A DNA stretch of 64,000 nucleotides from Mycogone perniciosa (lineage: Eukaryota; Ascomycota; Sordariomycetes; Hypocreales; Hypocreaceae), in the NCBI GenBank assembly GCA_025331125.1, contig JAOALB010000086.1, positions 124,001 through 188,000 of the forward strand. The letters run 5' to 3'. The translations under genes were made by a program, and so were the position numbers. The notes below the pieces were generated by a model, which did no database searches, was not told the DNA's origin, and saw only the letters and a program-made list of their open reading frames with translations. Of the stretch, positions 44,028-55,153 are shown one piece after another (the stretch's first letter is position 1; every line of letters begins with the position of its first letter).

Positions 44028-45084
44028 ATGCCGCTGTAGGCGCATCAAACTTATCCGTTGAGCTCTCTGTAACATGCTAACAAACGTCAGTCATCTGCTA
44101 GGAAAGAAGTCTTGGAACGTCTACAATGCCGACAACGTTGCTCGCGTCCAAAGGGATGAGGCGGCTGCCAAGGCTGCAGAGGAGGCCGAAGAACAACGCA
44201 TGCAAGAAATCGATGCCCAGCGACGACTCGCCATCTTGCGTGGTGAAGTGCCACCACCACTAGACGACAAGAAAGACGATGAACCAGCGAGAATCGAAGA
44301 AGAGCGGGATGCCTCTCGATCAACATACCCTAGCGGTTCGCGCAGGAAAAAGAAGCGGGCGGGAGAAGATGATACAGACTATGAGCTAAGATTAGCGAAG
44401 GAGAGAAACGACGCTGAATTCAAGACTATTGAATCGACGCGAAAATCAGCCAGTTCGGCACCGATTGTGGACCGTGCTGGTCATATTGACCTTTTCGGGG
44501 ATAAACGAGCTAGGGCACATACAGAGAAGAATGAGGAGGCAGAAGAGGAAGCCAAGAAGAAGAAGAGGGAATACGAGGACCAATACATGATGCGACTCTC
44601 CAACGCGGCTGGCAAGGACGGTACCAGCAAACCGTGGTACTCTCAATCCGAGGGTGTTGCACCAGATTCCTCCTCTAAAAACGTCTGGGGGAATGAGGAC
44701 CCTAATCGAAAAGGAAGAGACTCACAACGAATAGTCACTAATGATCCGTTAGCAATGATGAAGAAAGGCGCGTCGCAGGTGCGACAGTTAAAAAAGGAGC
44801 GCAAGAGGCTACAGGAAGAGAGGGATGAGGAACTAAGGCGGTTGCGAAAAGAATCACATCGTCAAAGACACAGTAGAGATGAGAAAGAATCGAGACACCG
44901 TTCAGGCTCCAAAAGACGGGACTCAAGGCGGGGATCTAGGGAACGAAGTCGGGATAGACATGACAACCGTGATGATCATCGAGAAAGAAGAAGACACAAG
45001 GAAGATGAACGACGGCGACATCGTCACTCCCGCTCCCGCTCACCTGGTCGAAGATCGCCACGCCATCGGGGTAACGAAAGATGA
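44028..45084 (+). CDS. CIR_N-domain RS-rich protein, LENG1-like
   Basis: The first coding exon is only 8 nt (44028-44035, ATGCCGCT) and joins exon 44091-45084 in phase to give 333 aa starting MPLHLLGKKSWNVYNADNVA. The intron has a TGCTAAC branch site at 44075-44081 and ends CAG. That N terminus is the CIR_N motif of LENG1 and CIR-type proteins found in spliceosome-associated factors. The middle is Glu/Lys/Arg-rich helix. The C-terminal ~100 residues are an RS/RH/RD low-complexity tract (RHRHSRSRSPGRRSPRHRG). A role in pre-mRNA splicing is inferred from family and composition. It ends 69 bp from the convergent gene at 45154. A start at 44074 without the first exon would lose the conserved MPLHLL. 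Confidence 0.85.
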
Positions 45085-45153
45085 ATAGATATTATTGCAT
45101 ATTAAAATCACTGCACGGGCTATATAATCCAACTGCGACAACTCTCTAAGGTA

Positions 45154-45759
45154 TCATTTCTCCGTCCAGGGGAGCTTTATCTCGACTGGTTGCATATCCT
45201 GCGCAACCATATCCACCAGTTCTTTGACTCCAATATTCCTCAAGGCAGCATCCACCTTCTTATACGCCGCCTCGCTCAGTCCCTCCCTCCTATCACTATA
45301 AATATCAAGACCCTCCTTCGTAAAAATCGTCGGTGCAAACCACGTCACCGCCCATCTCTCCAGGGATCCATCCTCCATCGTCTCCTCACCCCATCCCAAG
45401 ATCTCCCAATGACTCCCCACGAAGAACAGCCAGCCCTTACCTCTCCAATCCCACCCTCCATCGCTGGTCTGCGTATCCACGCCCGCGACGGTGCTCAGCA
45501 CGCCGGTCTTGTTGCTGGGCTCATACTCGACAAGGTCGTCGATGCGTGGCCGTCCGTCGGACTTGGCTGAGAGGGGTTTGTAGGTGATTCGCACGTTACG
45601 CGCGGAACGCCACATGCTGAGGCTTGAGTGTGTTACGGTCCATGTTCGTAACAGCCATTCGAGCGCAGGAGCGGGCGGCGATGCGCTGGCGTCAGCGGGT
45701 GACGCTTTGACTGGGTACTTGGAGGGAAGCTTAAGAGCTATGGGGTTTGGATCTGCCAT
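45154..45759 (-). CDS. Orphan fungal protein, possibly lipocalin/calycin-like
   Basis: A single exon encodes 201 aa from the ATG at 45759. An open frame continues upstream but without ATG. The middle is beta-rich with Trp/Gly-containing strands (TWTVTHSSLSMW, NVRITYKPLS, WDWRGKGWLFFVGSHWEILG, RWAVTWFAPTIF), the pattern of a small beta-barrel such as the calycin fold. The C-terminal ~50 residues are helical. There is no signal peptide. I do not recognise a characterised family. Some fungal proteins of this shape are annotated lipocalin-like, so a lipid or small-ligand binding role is only a guess. Confidence 0.75.
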   Translation of the reverse strand: MADPNPIALKLPSKYPVKASPADASASPPAPALEWLLRTWTVTHSSLSMWRSARNVRITYKPLSAKSDGRPRIDDLVEYEPSNKTGVLSTVAGVDTQTSDGGWDWRGKGWLFFVGSHWEILGWGEETMEDGSLERWAVTWFAPTIFTKEGLDIYSDRREGLSEAAYKKVDAALRNIGVKELVDMVAQDMQPVEIKLPWTEK

Positions 45760-46470
45760 TGAGAGCTGATGGTGGAAGAGCCGCGGGATTGAGACGAGTC
45801 TTGCAGGTTGCACCGGCGAGAAGTTGTACTGACAATAGGAGAATACAGTGGAAGAGGAATATTAGAGCGTCGAACGAGAACAACAGCGTTCCTTGGAACG
45901 TGTATGAGTCCGAGCTCTCAGACACTTGTTCCTACGTCATCAGAGGACGGAATTACTAGCAGTACTAATACCACTTCGTACCTTCGGAGTACTTGTGCCA
46001 GAGGAGGCTTGAAGCAAGACGAAGACTAAATGCTCGTATTCTCAACAACTACTTCGTACAACCAACCTCTGATAAAAATCCACAGGGTTGGCGTATGTAA
46101 AATGACAAATAGTACGAAGTAGTATATACGAAGTAGAAGTTGACGAATATCTCGGTTTTCATACGAGGATTCCGGATGTACGGAGTACAGAGTCTTATGC
46201 GGATAAGGTCACACGGCACGGGCCCCGCTTTTCCAGCCGAAAGCAAGATCGAGGCTGAAAATCGTTCTTCTTCTCGCGCGACCTCCAATTCCAATGAGAC
46301 CGACTGCCCTCATCACCTCACATCGCAACATCCCACATACCCGCCTCTTCAACGCAGAGCGCCACAATCTTGCAGAGGCGCATTTTAGAAGCCCTCAATT
46401 AATATCCACCGTTTTTATTCCTACGGAATCCGCTATAGTTGAAAAAAAAACATAACAAACAGACAAAGTC
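45760..46470. other. Divergent intergenic region with repeats
   Basis: No gene is supported. It contains TACGGAGTA at 46179-46187 and TACGAAGTA variants around 45975-45990, 46050 and 46112-46138. It is the shared promoter of the orphan gene at 45154 and the gene at 46471. Confidence 0.45.
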
Positions 46471-47010
46471 ATGGACGCGCCTGATGACGCTGCCATGATG
46501 GCTGCGGCCCTCGGCTTCTCGTCCTTCGGCTCTCAAAACCGGCCTCAAAAAAGGCGGAAATACAATCCCCATGCTGACGCGGTTATCGATTCCCATCTCA
46601 CGAAGGCCGAACAGCCCAAAAAAGCGGCCCTAACTGGATCAAACTTGACTCCCCTGGGAGCTCCTCCCATCAGCACCACCTCCAATGCCGATGAGATTGA
46701 TCTGGATGATGATGATGATGAGCCTGAGGCGACGACTCAACCTGCTGCTGCTCCTGCGGCACCATCAATTCCAAGCCCGGCGTTAGTGCGCCCTGCTGGC
46801 TTACCTGAACGTCCAGCACCTGGTACCGGCTTCGCGGGGAGTTCATTTGGAGGTCCTCAAAGTGGCAGTCAGATGAACCATGGCGGCTCGCAACGTCCTT
46901 GGTATGAGGATTACTACGATCCTTCGTTTAACGAAAACCCATGGCACGCGTTGGAGGCATCACTGGGTCTGCAGCCTCTGAGCAAATGGCACCCAATTCC
47001 TCCTGCGTGA
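46471..47010 (+). CDS. Conserved-looking fungal protein of unknown function, 3' end uncertain
   Basis: The ATG at 46471 opens a 179-aa frame: Ala/Met-rich start, a basic NLS-like KKRRKYNPHAD-type patch near residues 26-36 (QKRRKYNP), an Asp run (DEIDLDDDDDEPEA), a Pro/Ala-rich linker and a C-terminal motif PWYEDYYDPSFNENPWHALE. The frame closes at GCG TGA, but this TGA overlaps a consensus donor (GTGAGTG at 47007). Splicing 47007-47215 to the AG at 47214-47215 is phase-compatible and adds 78 residues to a TGA at 47451, so either end is possible. A nuclear protein is likely from the basic patch. No function is recognised. Confidence 0.6.
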   Translation: MDAPDDAAMMAAALGFSSFGSQNRPQKRRKYNPHADAVIDSHLTKAEQPKKAALTGSNLTPLGAPPISTTSNADEIDLDDDDDEPEATTQPAAAPAAPSIPSPALVRPAGLPERPAPGTGFAGSSFGGPQSGSQMNHGGSQRPWYEDYYDPSFNENPWHALEASLGLQPLSKWHPIPPA

Positions 47011-48276
47011 GTGTGTTAGTCCGCACAGGCGCCATCATGATATCCAATGGAATAGGAGAGCTCTGGCTCCTACGGCACCTAACGGGAGTCATGAATCCTC
47101 AGTGAAAACAACTGGGCATACTTGCAGGATTGCATCATTTTTCGCTACACCTGATTCTATCAATCATCCCCTAGCCAGTCTGTTGTTGCATCACGTGATC
47201 TCGACTACGTCTCAGGGGTGCCTCCAACACATCAACTCCGTCCGAACAACAACATGGAGTCGAATCACATGATCCTGGATGCTGCTGGGTCACTTGGTCC
47301 AGAGGGTCTTCGTCTGCAGGCACACTGTCCCCTATCAATAGAGGAGAGTCTCATTCACGCCCTAGCAATCGGGATTGGCCAATGGGTCACTGTCGAGACG
47401 AAAAAGGAAACATTCTTTACTACAAGACCTATCGACACTCCCCTCAGCCTTGAGATGGACTCCCGGGTGTCCGAAGAAACGCCTACGCCGCCGAATACAG
47501 TAGTAACTCCTCATCCTCGAGCTCTCGCCGTTACCCAATGCAGCAATATTTCGTCCCCAATAGGAAAAGCGCCTTCAAACACGTCCCATCTGTCTCCTGC
47601 TCTCGCCGCTCCCCTGGCCCATTTTGCCCTCGAGGACATCCATGGAGAAGAGGATCCTGTTGGTTCTGTTGTTCCGAAGGCTCACACCACCTTCCTTTTC
47701 GTCCCCGATCCCGCTACGGACGCCGGGCATAAGTGTACTTTTAATACTCCCAGACCGTCCCAAATCATCCAATCATAAGTCATAATATCGTAAATTTGCC
47801 CGGTTTCCACCCCACTCTGTCACAAGCAGCCAAAAATAGGGCGTGTGGTGGGCAGAGCCGTCGGCTGCAATGCCGATAAAGCAGCAAGAGATCCAGTCCG
47901 CGTCTGTACCTGCAAGATTGCCGCGCGGGCGGCGCCAATTTTAACGTCAATCCATGCCGATGCTGGAGGATGTGAAAAAAATGTTGAAGAGCCGCATTAA
48001 AATTCAGTTAAATAGAGTCGTTCTTGCAGCAAAATAAGTGCGATCGCTTTTCGGGGCGCATAAGAAAACACAAGTTAGAAAACCCAGGAAATCAAAAGCG
48101 TTTGTTGTCGTTCAAGGAAATCAGTTGTACTCGGGGGAGGGGAATCGCTGTCGAGCTTTTGCGTGCTCCATGGGGTGTTTGCGCGAGGCCTTTGTATTCA
48201 GCGCGCTGTTATGAACACGTCAGCTCTGGTTCTGTAGCAATTGCAGACTTTTTTCACCACTGTGTGTTGTTCACTC
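47011..48276. other. Possible 3' exon(s) of the 46471 gene and KxDL 3' region
   Basis: From 47216 to 47732 one plus-strand frame is open except for a single TGA at 47451-47453. It looks protein-like (GHCRDEKGNILYYKTYRHSP before the stop; a Ser-rich stretch then SCSRRSPGPFCPRGHPWRR after). It has no ATG of its own near the left end. A competing 186-aa frame (47218-47778) overlaps it. CACGTG lies near 47193. Beyond 47780 nothing is supported. Confidence 0.35.
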
Positions 48277-48952
48277 TCAAAGGATCGCTGAGAGGGCGCT
48301 GGTATTGCGAATGATGTAGATATGTAAATGTATAGGGGAGGAAAACTTACGAGACTTTCTTCTGCGTCCACTCGAGATCGCCACGCACCTCCCGCGCATC
48401 ACGCATTCCCTCGGCGAATCGCTCGCGAGTTCTCGCAAGCCGAGCTTGCGCCTGCTTCTGCAGCTCCAGGAGCTCGCGGTGCTTGGCATTGAGTTTGCCA
48501 GATCTGTGAAACAAAGCAGGATTAGTCCATGAGATCGAGGCTGAGACGGCAGACAGCAAAAGGAACGTCAAGTAAATTGCAGCCAATCTCGGCAACAACA
48601 ATTAGACCCAAGAAGCAACTAGTAGTGCTCACGTTTGTGCTTGGACCGCCATGCTGCGATCCAGGGGGATGGGGTTGAAGGAGTTGGAGAAGCGATCCTG
48701 CATGTACTCCTGGAAGTCCACACCGCTAGCAGAGCCGGTGCTCTCGTAGTCGCCGCTAGAGCTGCCGACATAGCTGGCCGAAGTGGCGGAAAATCCGCTA
48801 TTGCTGTAGGAGGGAACGGCGGAGGCGGAGCTGAGGGTGTCTTCACATTCCGGTGGGGAGATGGAATATTGGCTATAGGTGGGGTATTGATTGCCCTTGG
48901 AAGGGACAGCCATGGGCATGGAGTAGGCAACGGTTTGAAACGAGGCAGACAT
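48277..48952 (-). CDS. KXD1: KxDL-domain protein (BORC/BLOC-1-related)
   Basis: Three exons on the minus strand (48633-48952, 48351-48503, and a proposed last exon 48277-48298) join in phase to 164 aa. The N-terminal half is Ser/Tyr-rich and disordered. The KxDL-type helical domain follows: DFQEYMQDRFSNSFNPIPLD, then SGKLNAKHRELLELQKQAQA and FAEGMRDAREVRGDLEWTQK. KxDL proteins are small coiled-coil subunits of BLOC-1/BORC-like complexes that act in endosome and lysosome/vacuole traffic. The first two exons are convincing. The 22-nt last exon (ending ALSAIL) is the least certain part, because an alternative acceptor further downstream is possible. Confidence 0.78.
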
Positions 48953-51900
48953 GATGATTGACGGTCAATTGTTTGACAATCAGAATATAGAATGAGGGGG
49001 GATTAGTTGGGGCAAGGTAGCACAGAGGGCTTCTGGTTGAGTGATGTAATGGTCGAGTGTAAGTGTTGAGACTTGAAGGTCTTGACTCGCACAACAAGCG
49101 TGAACTTTGGGGACTCAATTGAGAAAGCTAGGGAGAAGTGATAAGAAAGGAAGAAGAAGAGGTCTTGTTCAACTTGAACAAGATGGCCCCTTTTATACTT
49201 TTCCAGGACCCTCCCCTGTCGATATGCTTGAACCGAAGGGATAAGATATCATGTCTCCATTCGCCGGGCCGTTTAGTCCTGGCCCCGCTTGCAATAGGGA
49301 GACGGATAAGCATGAGACTACTCGTATGGTACTATGAACATGAAGCAGCAGGGACGAGACGGTGATGGAGGCTTGCATAGTGTGGGCCGGCGAGAGTAAC
49401 ATGGAGGAGGCGTGGTTGTGGACGCTGCGTAGGGACCCTTGACCCCACGTCGAACCAACAAGAAAATAGAATTGGACAATGGAACTGGAAAGGGGTAGGG
49501 TGGGAATAGAGACAGACACGAGTCCAATGAGGTAAAGTTAAAAAAAAAAGTACGAGGGTGCAATGGGAACCGACTTCACCTTGGGCCGGGAGGCTGCTTT
49601 GTGCGGCCAAACACCAGAAAGTTTACCCTGGACGCATGCCGAGAGACAAAATTGTACATAAAAAAGGAAGTTGTGGAGCCAGAGCTCACAGTGGGATTGG
49701 GGTGAGAGTAAAACACAGAGGCCGGTGCCAGCCACAGAGTTAGGAGGGCGTGGGACGAAAGAATGACGGAGGCTCGGACCTATAGACAAGGAGAGACATT
49801 CCACTGGGAGTGTGAGATGGCCAAGACTGGTCTGGTCGGTGACGACAGGGAAGAACATAGGTGAAGGTAAGAGAACTGGGCCAGCCAGACAAGAGAACAA
49901 GAGACGAGGGTGGCTGCGCTAGCATTGGGCGCAACGGTAGGGAAACACGTCTCATTCACAATGATGGTGGCAGCAGCATCAAGGGCAATGGGCTGCTGGG
50001 TGGGAGGCAAAAGGCAAAAGGCCAGGCCAGGCTCGGCTTGGCCAGCTAGGATATCGCCGTGGGGGCGGACGAGCCGGGCGGATGAGGACACACCTTGCCA
50101 GAGGGCCCCAGGTGCGAATAGAATCAGTCCAGCAGTGATGACGAGAACGGCCTGTACGAAGTACGAAGTAGCCGGATCCAAAATCTCTGGTCCAACAAGC
50201 GCGGTGACGCTATTACCCAGCCCAGGACAGAGGCGAAAATGGCCCAAAAGCGGCGTTGGATTTTTTTCGCCATGCACGACGCCAAAGTTGGTTGTCTGGG
50301 GCGCCACAGACTTGGCGGACTGCAAGGCGATCCAGGCAGGGTGAGGCAGCGGGTCAGGCAGAGGTGCAGATAATAGGCCAAGCCGAGCAAGGTTTTTTTT
50401 CCCTCTCGGGGTGATGTGGTGATGCGTTGTCAAGATATGCGCCAGAGGATATTCCGAGAGGGAAAAATAATGTATAGGGTGTACGAAGTACGGCCGAAGG
50501 GGGGCGGGCTGCAGAGCCGTGAATGGGGCAATAATTGATACCAAGCACTCCGGACAGCACTGACATGAATGCTGAATTCATATGTAGATGCATTGATGTC
50601 TTTGCCTCGTTTCTCTCTTCTCCATCTACACATGTCCTACCAAATGCTACAGCTTTCAAGCATACACCGCTCTTATTATAGTAAACCCCATTGCCATATG
50701 ACCTCCATTTTCCCAGGAAATTGGGTCGTCCGATTCGGCGCCGCTTCTAAAGCTCTGAGACCCCACCGTCGGGTTCAAACTTCCCATGGCGCCTCATTGG
50801 ACATTAATGGAAGATCCCAACTGCTTTAGCAGCCGATCTAAGGAGCCAGGAAGAGCCCAACTTTGCGAGTTTCTCCGTTGCTGATTGGACAAAAATGAAC
50901 AACGGGGTCAGGATGTGTTGGAATGAAGATGGTGTGTGTGTTGTTGCCCCTCCCCCGCCTTGGGCTGTCCCCTTGGGCGAGGGGATATCAAACAGCGTGC
51001 CTTGCCATGGATACTATGCATCTCTAAGCTGCCAGATAAATTTCCGCATAGTATCTGTGCCTTCCAGAACCTTGGAAGCGGGACTAGATGTAGATGTATG
51101 CATGACCCGGTGGAGGGAATCTGTACGTTAAAGTGGATTCAGATCACCTCCTTTCCAATGCCCTTTGGACCTGTGGAGTTTTCTCACTCATGTCCTGCAG
51201 CTCCAACGCATCGGGCAAGCAAGCAAGCCGAGACACCAAAGCATGGACGATGGGGGTGGCGGTTAGGTATGTGAGGTGGTTTGGAACGAAGCCCAATCGA
51301 AACCACGACGGCAGCCCAACATCGTCATTTCACTCGCTTCCATCATGCACACTGCCCGCTCGACCCTGGCTCCTGCAGCACCGTTCGGAGTGACCAGTGC
51401 TCCGCAGATACATCTACAAAGACGGAAATACATACACACACTGCATACAAAGTACATCAGGCCTCCAGCATGCGTAAAACGTAATTATATACGCAGTACC
51501 ACAATAGAAAAGAGACACCTGTCCTGCCAACTCAACCTTCGGAGGTCCGGAGCCCCTCCGTTACCGGGTAGGTCTGCCACACGCATTCGTGATTGGTGTG
51601 GAACCAATTGGGCCGTGTAAGGCTATGGTCGAGGTTCATCGCAGCACAGCATTTGGCATTGTAGGGCGTAGACAGGCAGCATTGCAAGCCTGGAACATGG
51701 CGTGTGCGAGACAAGCTTGTCTTGTACGCATGCGTGATGCCCAATGTGTTACTTGGCTGTCATAGAGAGGAGTAGACAGAATGTTTCTCATCGTCGAGAA
51801 CTCGTAGATAGAATCAGAAAAAGGTGAGAGTGGCATGACCTAACAGTCCTGCAACGAGTGCAGGCAAATATGTAGGTACATGCAGTATTAGCCTCGCTTC

Positions 51901-53082
51901 TTGTAATCAAGTCAAGGCCAAACCACACTCGTCGTGAAATTCAGGATTATCTAGAGTGATAAAGAGGCCGAGGCTTATCAACAGCCCTCCAAAATGGGCA
52001 AATACGTGGACAAGTGGATGAATTGTGCCCCTCCATCCCACTCCATCAAGAAGCCTCTCCCGGTGGATTGGGAACCATGAGGGTGTCGTATTGTTAGTGG
52101 GGGCAGTGACCAGGACCCAAATCTGATAAAGTAAACTTGCAGACGTAGAAGGCCATGGCACTTTATGAATAGAAACATCACAGAAAAGATGATAGAAAGA
52201 AAACAAAATGAAGAGAGATGCATGAGAGAATATTACATGCTCTATTATCTACCTAGTAGAAGCCAACCGGACTATTGGAGTCAGTCACGCATACATACAA
52301 TAAAACCAGGGGGCCGCAATGGTTGTAAACGGGAAGATGCAAAGCATTTGCCATGTAAGGGGTAGATGATGATGGGGCACAACCCCATAGGGCCAAAGCA
52401 GCCTGCTGATGTGGCAGTTCGACACGACACCCCCCGTCTGTTTCATTTCTCTCCAACATGCTCCGTCTTCTGAAGGAGGGTTACATGCGCCAGTCGCTTC
52501 CCACCTCTAAAAACATCCATGTTTTGTTTCGCCGCTGGTTAGCAGAAGACATCGTCATACAACATACCCGAGAGGGCATGAATGGACAACTATATTTGTA
52601 TAAGAAAAGTGAAAACTGGCCTCGCTATTTGTTGTTGACTGGTATGGTATGACAACATCACCGCATATTTCGCAGCCTCGTGACCGGATGCAAAAGTAAG
52701 ACCGGGCATTTGTCGCATAATAGTGCGCATCGTTTTCTGTCATGAGTGACGGTGTCTCAAGTCTAGGCAGTATTTACACATAGCATGTACTACACTGAAA
52801 ATGACATGCCGAGTTCGCAGCTCAGCTCAAAGCGTATAGAGGTTGTCGTCATGTATACCAAACGTCTCGAATCAACCCGCCGATTCTGAATGTAGTATAC
52901 CATGCCATCCCTTGTCGAGTGCTCTTAAGCCTATCATTCCCACCATGACCATGTCCACCGAATCCAGAACCAAGAATAAGACGTGAAACCTAAAACGCCG
53001 ATCATGCAAGACCTACATTTGGACAGGAGAGAAGAGAAGAGAATGAGGGAAAAAGCAGTGTATGTACTCCCGTAATATGTGT
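48953..53082. other. 4.1-kb gene-poor region
   Basis: No gene is supported with confidence. The left ~250 nt is the KxDL promoter and leader. A 254-codon minus frame at 49780-50544 has weak protein character and contains a TACGAAG repeat, so I treat it as chance. TACGAAG tandem copies lie at about 50156-50170 and a further copy near 50481. The right part (52750-53082) probably includes the DGK1 3' UTR. Confidence 0.45.
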
Positions 53083-54264
53083 CTAACCAAAAATCTTCAA
53101 AAATCCGTAGATGCCAATTCCACTGAGCACCGGTATCGTCAGGTTATCATCCCATCCAAAAATGTCAACCACTTCGCTGGCCGAGGCTACAAATCCAGAC
53201 CAAATGCTCACGACCCCCAATGCTAATGAGCCGGTAATGGTGGCTAGATCGCCCGAAAGCCCCACGGCTTCGATCAGGGCTTGCGGAAGCGATAGTGTGC
53301 CCTTGAACATAAAGTTCTCGTCACCGGGCATCGGCCCGAGAGTTGGGACGAGCCATCCGTACCACAGATAGGATGTGGCCACCCCCATGAGGAAGGCAGC
53401 CAGCGAGCCTGCCAGGGACTTGCCGCGGCGGAGTCTCGGAGTATATCGACCCCAGAGACGGCCAAAGGTGCTGGCGGCGGTGTCACACCAACTGAGCAAG
53501 AGGACGCTCATGACACCTACATCCTTGGGGAAGAAGTAGAGAACAATCCATGCGCCCAGCAGGTAGAAGATGACACCGTTCCATCCGGAGTACTCACTTT
53601 CTCTCATGAGAGCCCCCAAGACCTTGACGTACAGCCGGTTGACGGACGCATATCTGTGTCGTAGCCAATCAACCGTAGTAATGGGGATCAACGCTGCCAT
53701 CAAATATGGAGGGACCACGCTGGTTTGGGTGCCTGTGCTGTAGAGCCAGACGACAAAGAACCCGATGGATACGTGTAATACCTTCCTAGGGACCTCGTGT
53801 TTGTGGACAAATGTCCTCCAGTGCCTGTGAATCGGGATAAGGCCTAGAGGGCTGGGGCTGCGACTGAAATCACGCCAGCTCCACCCCAGCGACACTGCAG
53901 ACTGAGGGGGAGCGAGATGGCCGTTGGTCGTAGCCAGCTTGACTGTCCCATTTGCTGTGCCGTTTTGCTCCGGCTTGTGCGCCTCGACCGGTTCGCTAGG
54001 AGTCTTCGGCGTCATGCGGGGGACGACTCGAGAGTCGATGGGGGAGCGGCTTCTCGTGCGGGATCTCCGGAGTTCGGGAGCGCTGTACCTTTCCTCATCG
54101 CTGAGTTCTTCTACCGCTTGTTGTTGTTGGGGCGCCTTCTTGCGGCTCCGGGTCATAGGTCCGACATAATCTTGTCTCTCTCGCTCGGAGGGTGTAGGGC
54201 TTGGAGAGATAACGCGGGGCGTCTCTGGCACGCCGCCGTTGCTGGCTTTGCGGCGGAGCGACAT
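53083..54264 (-). CDS. DGK1: CTP-dependent diacylglycerol kinase Dgk1
   Basis: A single exon encodes 393 aa. The first ~135 residues are a Ser/Pro/Arg-rich cytosolic region. The rest is a multi-pass membrane domain: HKHEVPRKVLHVSIGFFVVW opens it, followed by YSGWNGVIFYLLGAWIVLYF, then LSWCDTAASTFGRLWGRYTP with GKSLAGSLAAFLMG, the conserved CTP-transferase core. Dgk1 phosphorylates diacylglycerol to phosphatidate using CTP in the ER/nuclear envelope, opposing the Pah1 lipin phosphatase and so setting membrane phospholipid versus storage lipid balance. The single ATG at 54264 is followed by MSLRRKASNGG. It diverges from SPB4. Confidence 0.93.
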   Translation of the reverse strand: MSLRRKASNGGVPETPRVISPSPTPSERERQDYVGPMTRSRKKAPQQQQAVEELSDEERYSAPELRRSRTRSRSPIDSRVVPRMTPKTPSEPVEAHKPEQNGTANGTVKLATTNGHLAPPQSAVSLGWSWRDFSRSPSPLGLIPIHRHWRTFVHKHEVPRKVLHVSIGFFVVWLYSTGTQTSVVPPYLMAALIPITTVDWLRHRYASVNRLYVKVLGALMRESEYSGWNGVIFYLLGAWIVLYFFPKDVGVMSVLLLSWCDTAASTFGRLWGRYTPRLRRGKSLAGSLAAFLMGVATSYLWYGWLVPTLGPMPGDENFMFKGTLSLPQALIEAVGLSGDLATITGSLALGVVSIWSGFVASASEVVDIFGWDDNLTIPVLSGIGIYGFLKIFG

Positions 54265-55153
54265 GATGAAGAAGACTGGTGGAAGCGCTGGATAACGAAC
54301 AGCGCCGACGACGAGGCGTCGTAGAGATTCAAAGCCTGAGGGCCAAAATGAAGAGTGGAGATGAATGTCTCGGCGCGAGAGGCGCGCCGATGCAGTGCTG
54401 CGGAGACCAAAGAGAGAGAAGAGAGAGAAGAGACACCGATAGTTATTGCTACTCGTATAGGATGTCGCGAGGCAGTAGAGCGAAGAGTCGGCGGTGTTGG
54501 TCGGTTCTAGGATGGGGTTTAACAGTGATGCAGTGGAGGTTCGTTCCCCCGCCGCATGATTCGCATAAAATGGGCTTTCGGAACAATGCGCACATGTGAA
54601 GAGAGGAGCAAAACGATCGGTGTGCTGAAAAGGGCCGTAGGTGTATTTTACAGAGCCTTCGCCAAGATTTTGTCCCGCTGTCGTGTGTCTCGGACTTGGT
54701 GGCGCCGCCTGCTGGGAATGGCAACCTTGTTTAAAGTCTCGAGGCGCACATGTGACCTGCCAATTTGATCATTTGTGGCCCATCTGCCGTCCACACGAAC
54801 GCTGGAATACGTTGGAGGGGATTTTCATGTGCGGTTTTCTATTCTCTATCTGTTTTATTTTTGTTGTGACGCTCTCAAGTGGTACGAATTCCCTCTAGAT
54901 GAGTAGGAAGTACTCCGTACATTGCGTGCATCCCTGGCAGCACAGCTAACGGAGTCCGGAGCCGCCCCGATCAATGAACTTGTCACGAACCAATCATGAA
55001 GCGTCTTTTGGGCCACCACGCTAGCGCTCGATATGGTCATTGGCACGTGGAGATAAGATAAAAGCATCTAAATTTCTTTGGTCCTGCCTCGATTTTGCGA
55101 CAGCAGCTGCCGCTCTCGAGCGCTGGTTGGAAGATATCGCAAATATTTGCATC
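54265..55153. promoter_or_regulatory. Bidirectional region DGK1 / SPB4
   Basis: An 889-bp divergent region. CACGTG at 55044-55049 lies 105 nt before the SPB4 start. A reverse TACGGAGTA is at 54911-54919. No gene is supported inside. Confidence 0.45.

Noticed and set aside
47218..47778. 186-codon plus-strand frame
   Set aside because: It overlaps a more protein-like frame one base away, lacks motifs and has no splice link to the 46471 gene in that phase.
49780..50544. 254-codon minus-strand open frame
   Set aside because: It begins in a repeat-bearing region, contains a TACGAAG tandem element within the frame, shows no recognisable domain, and its composition (Ser/Pro/Leu/Cys-rich) is typical of chance frames in C/T-rich DNA.
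50720..50800. GGTTCAAAC resembling a tRNA B box
   Set aside because: No matching A box, acceptor stem or anticodon arm could be built around it.
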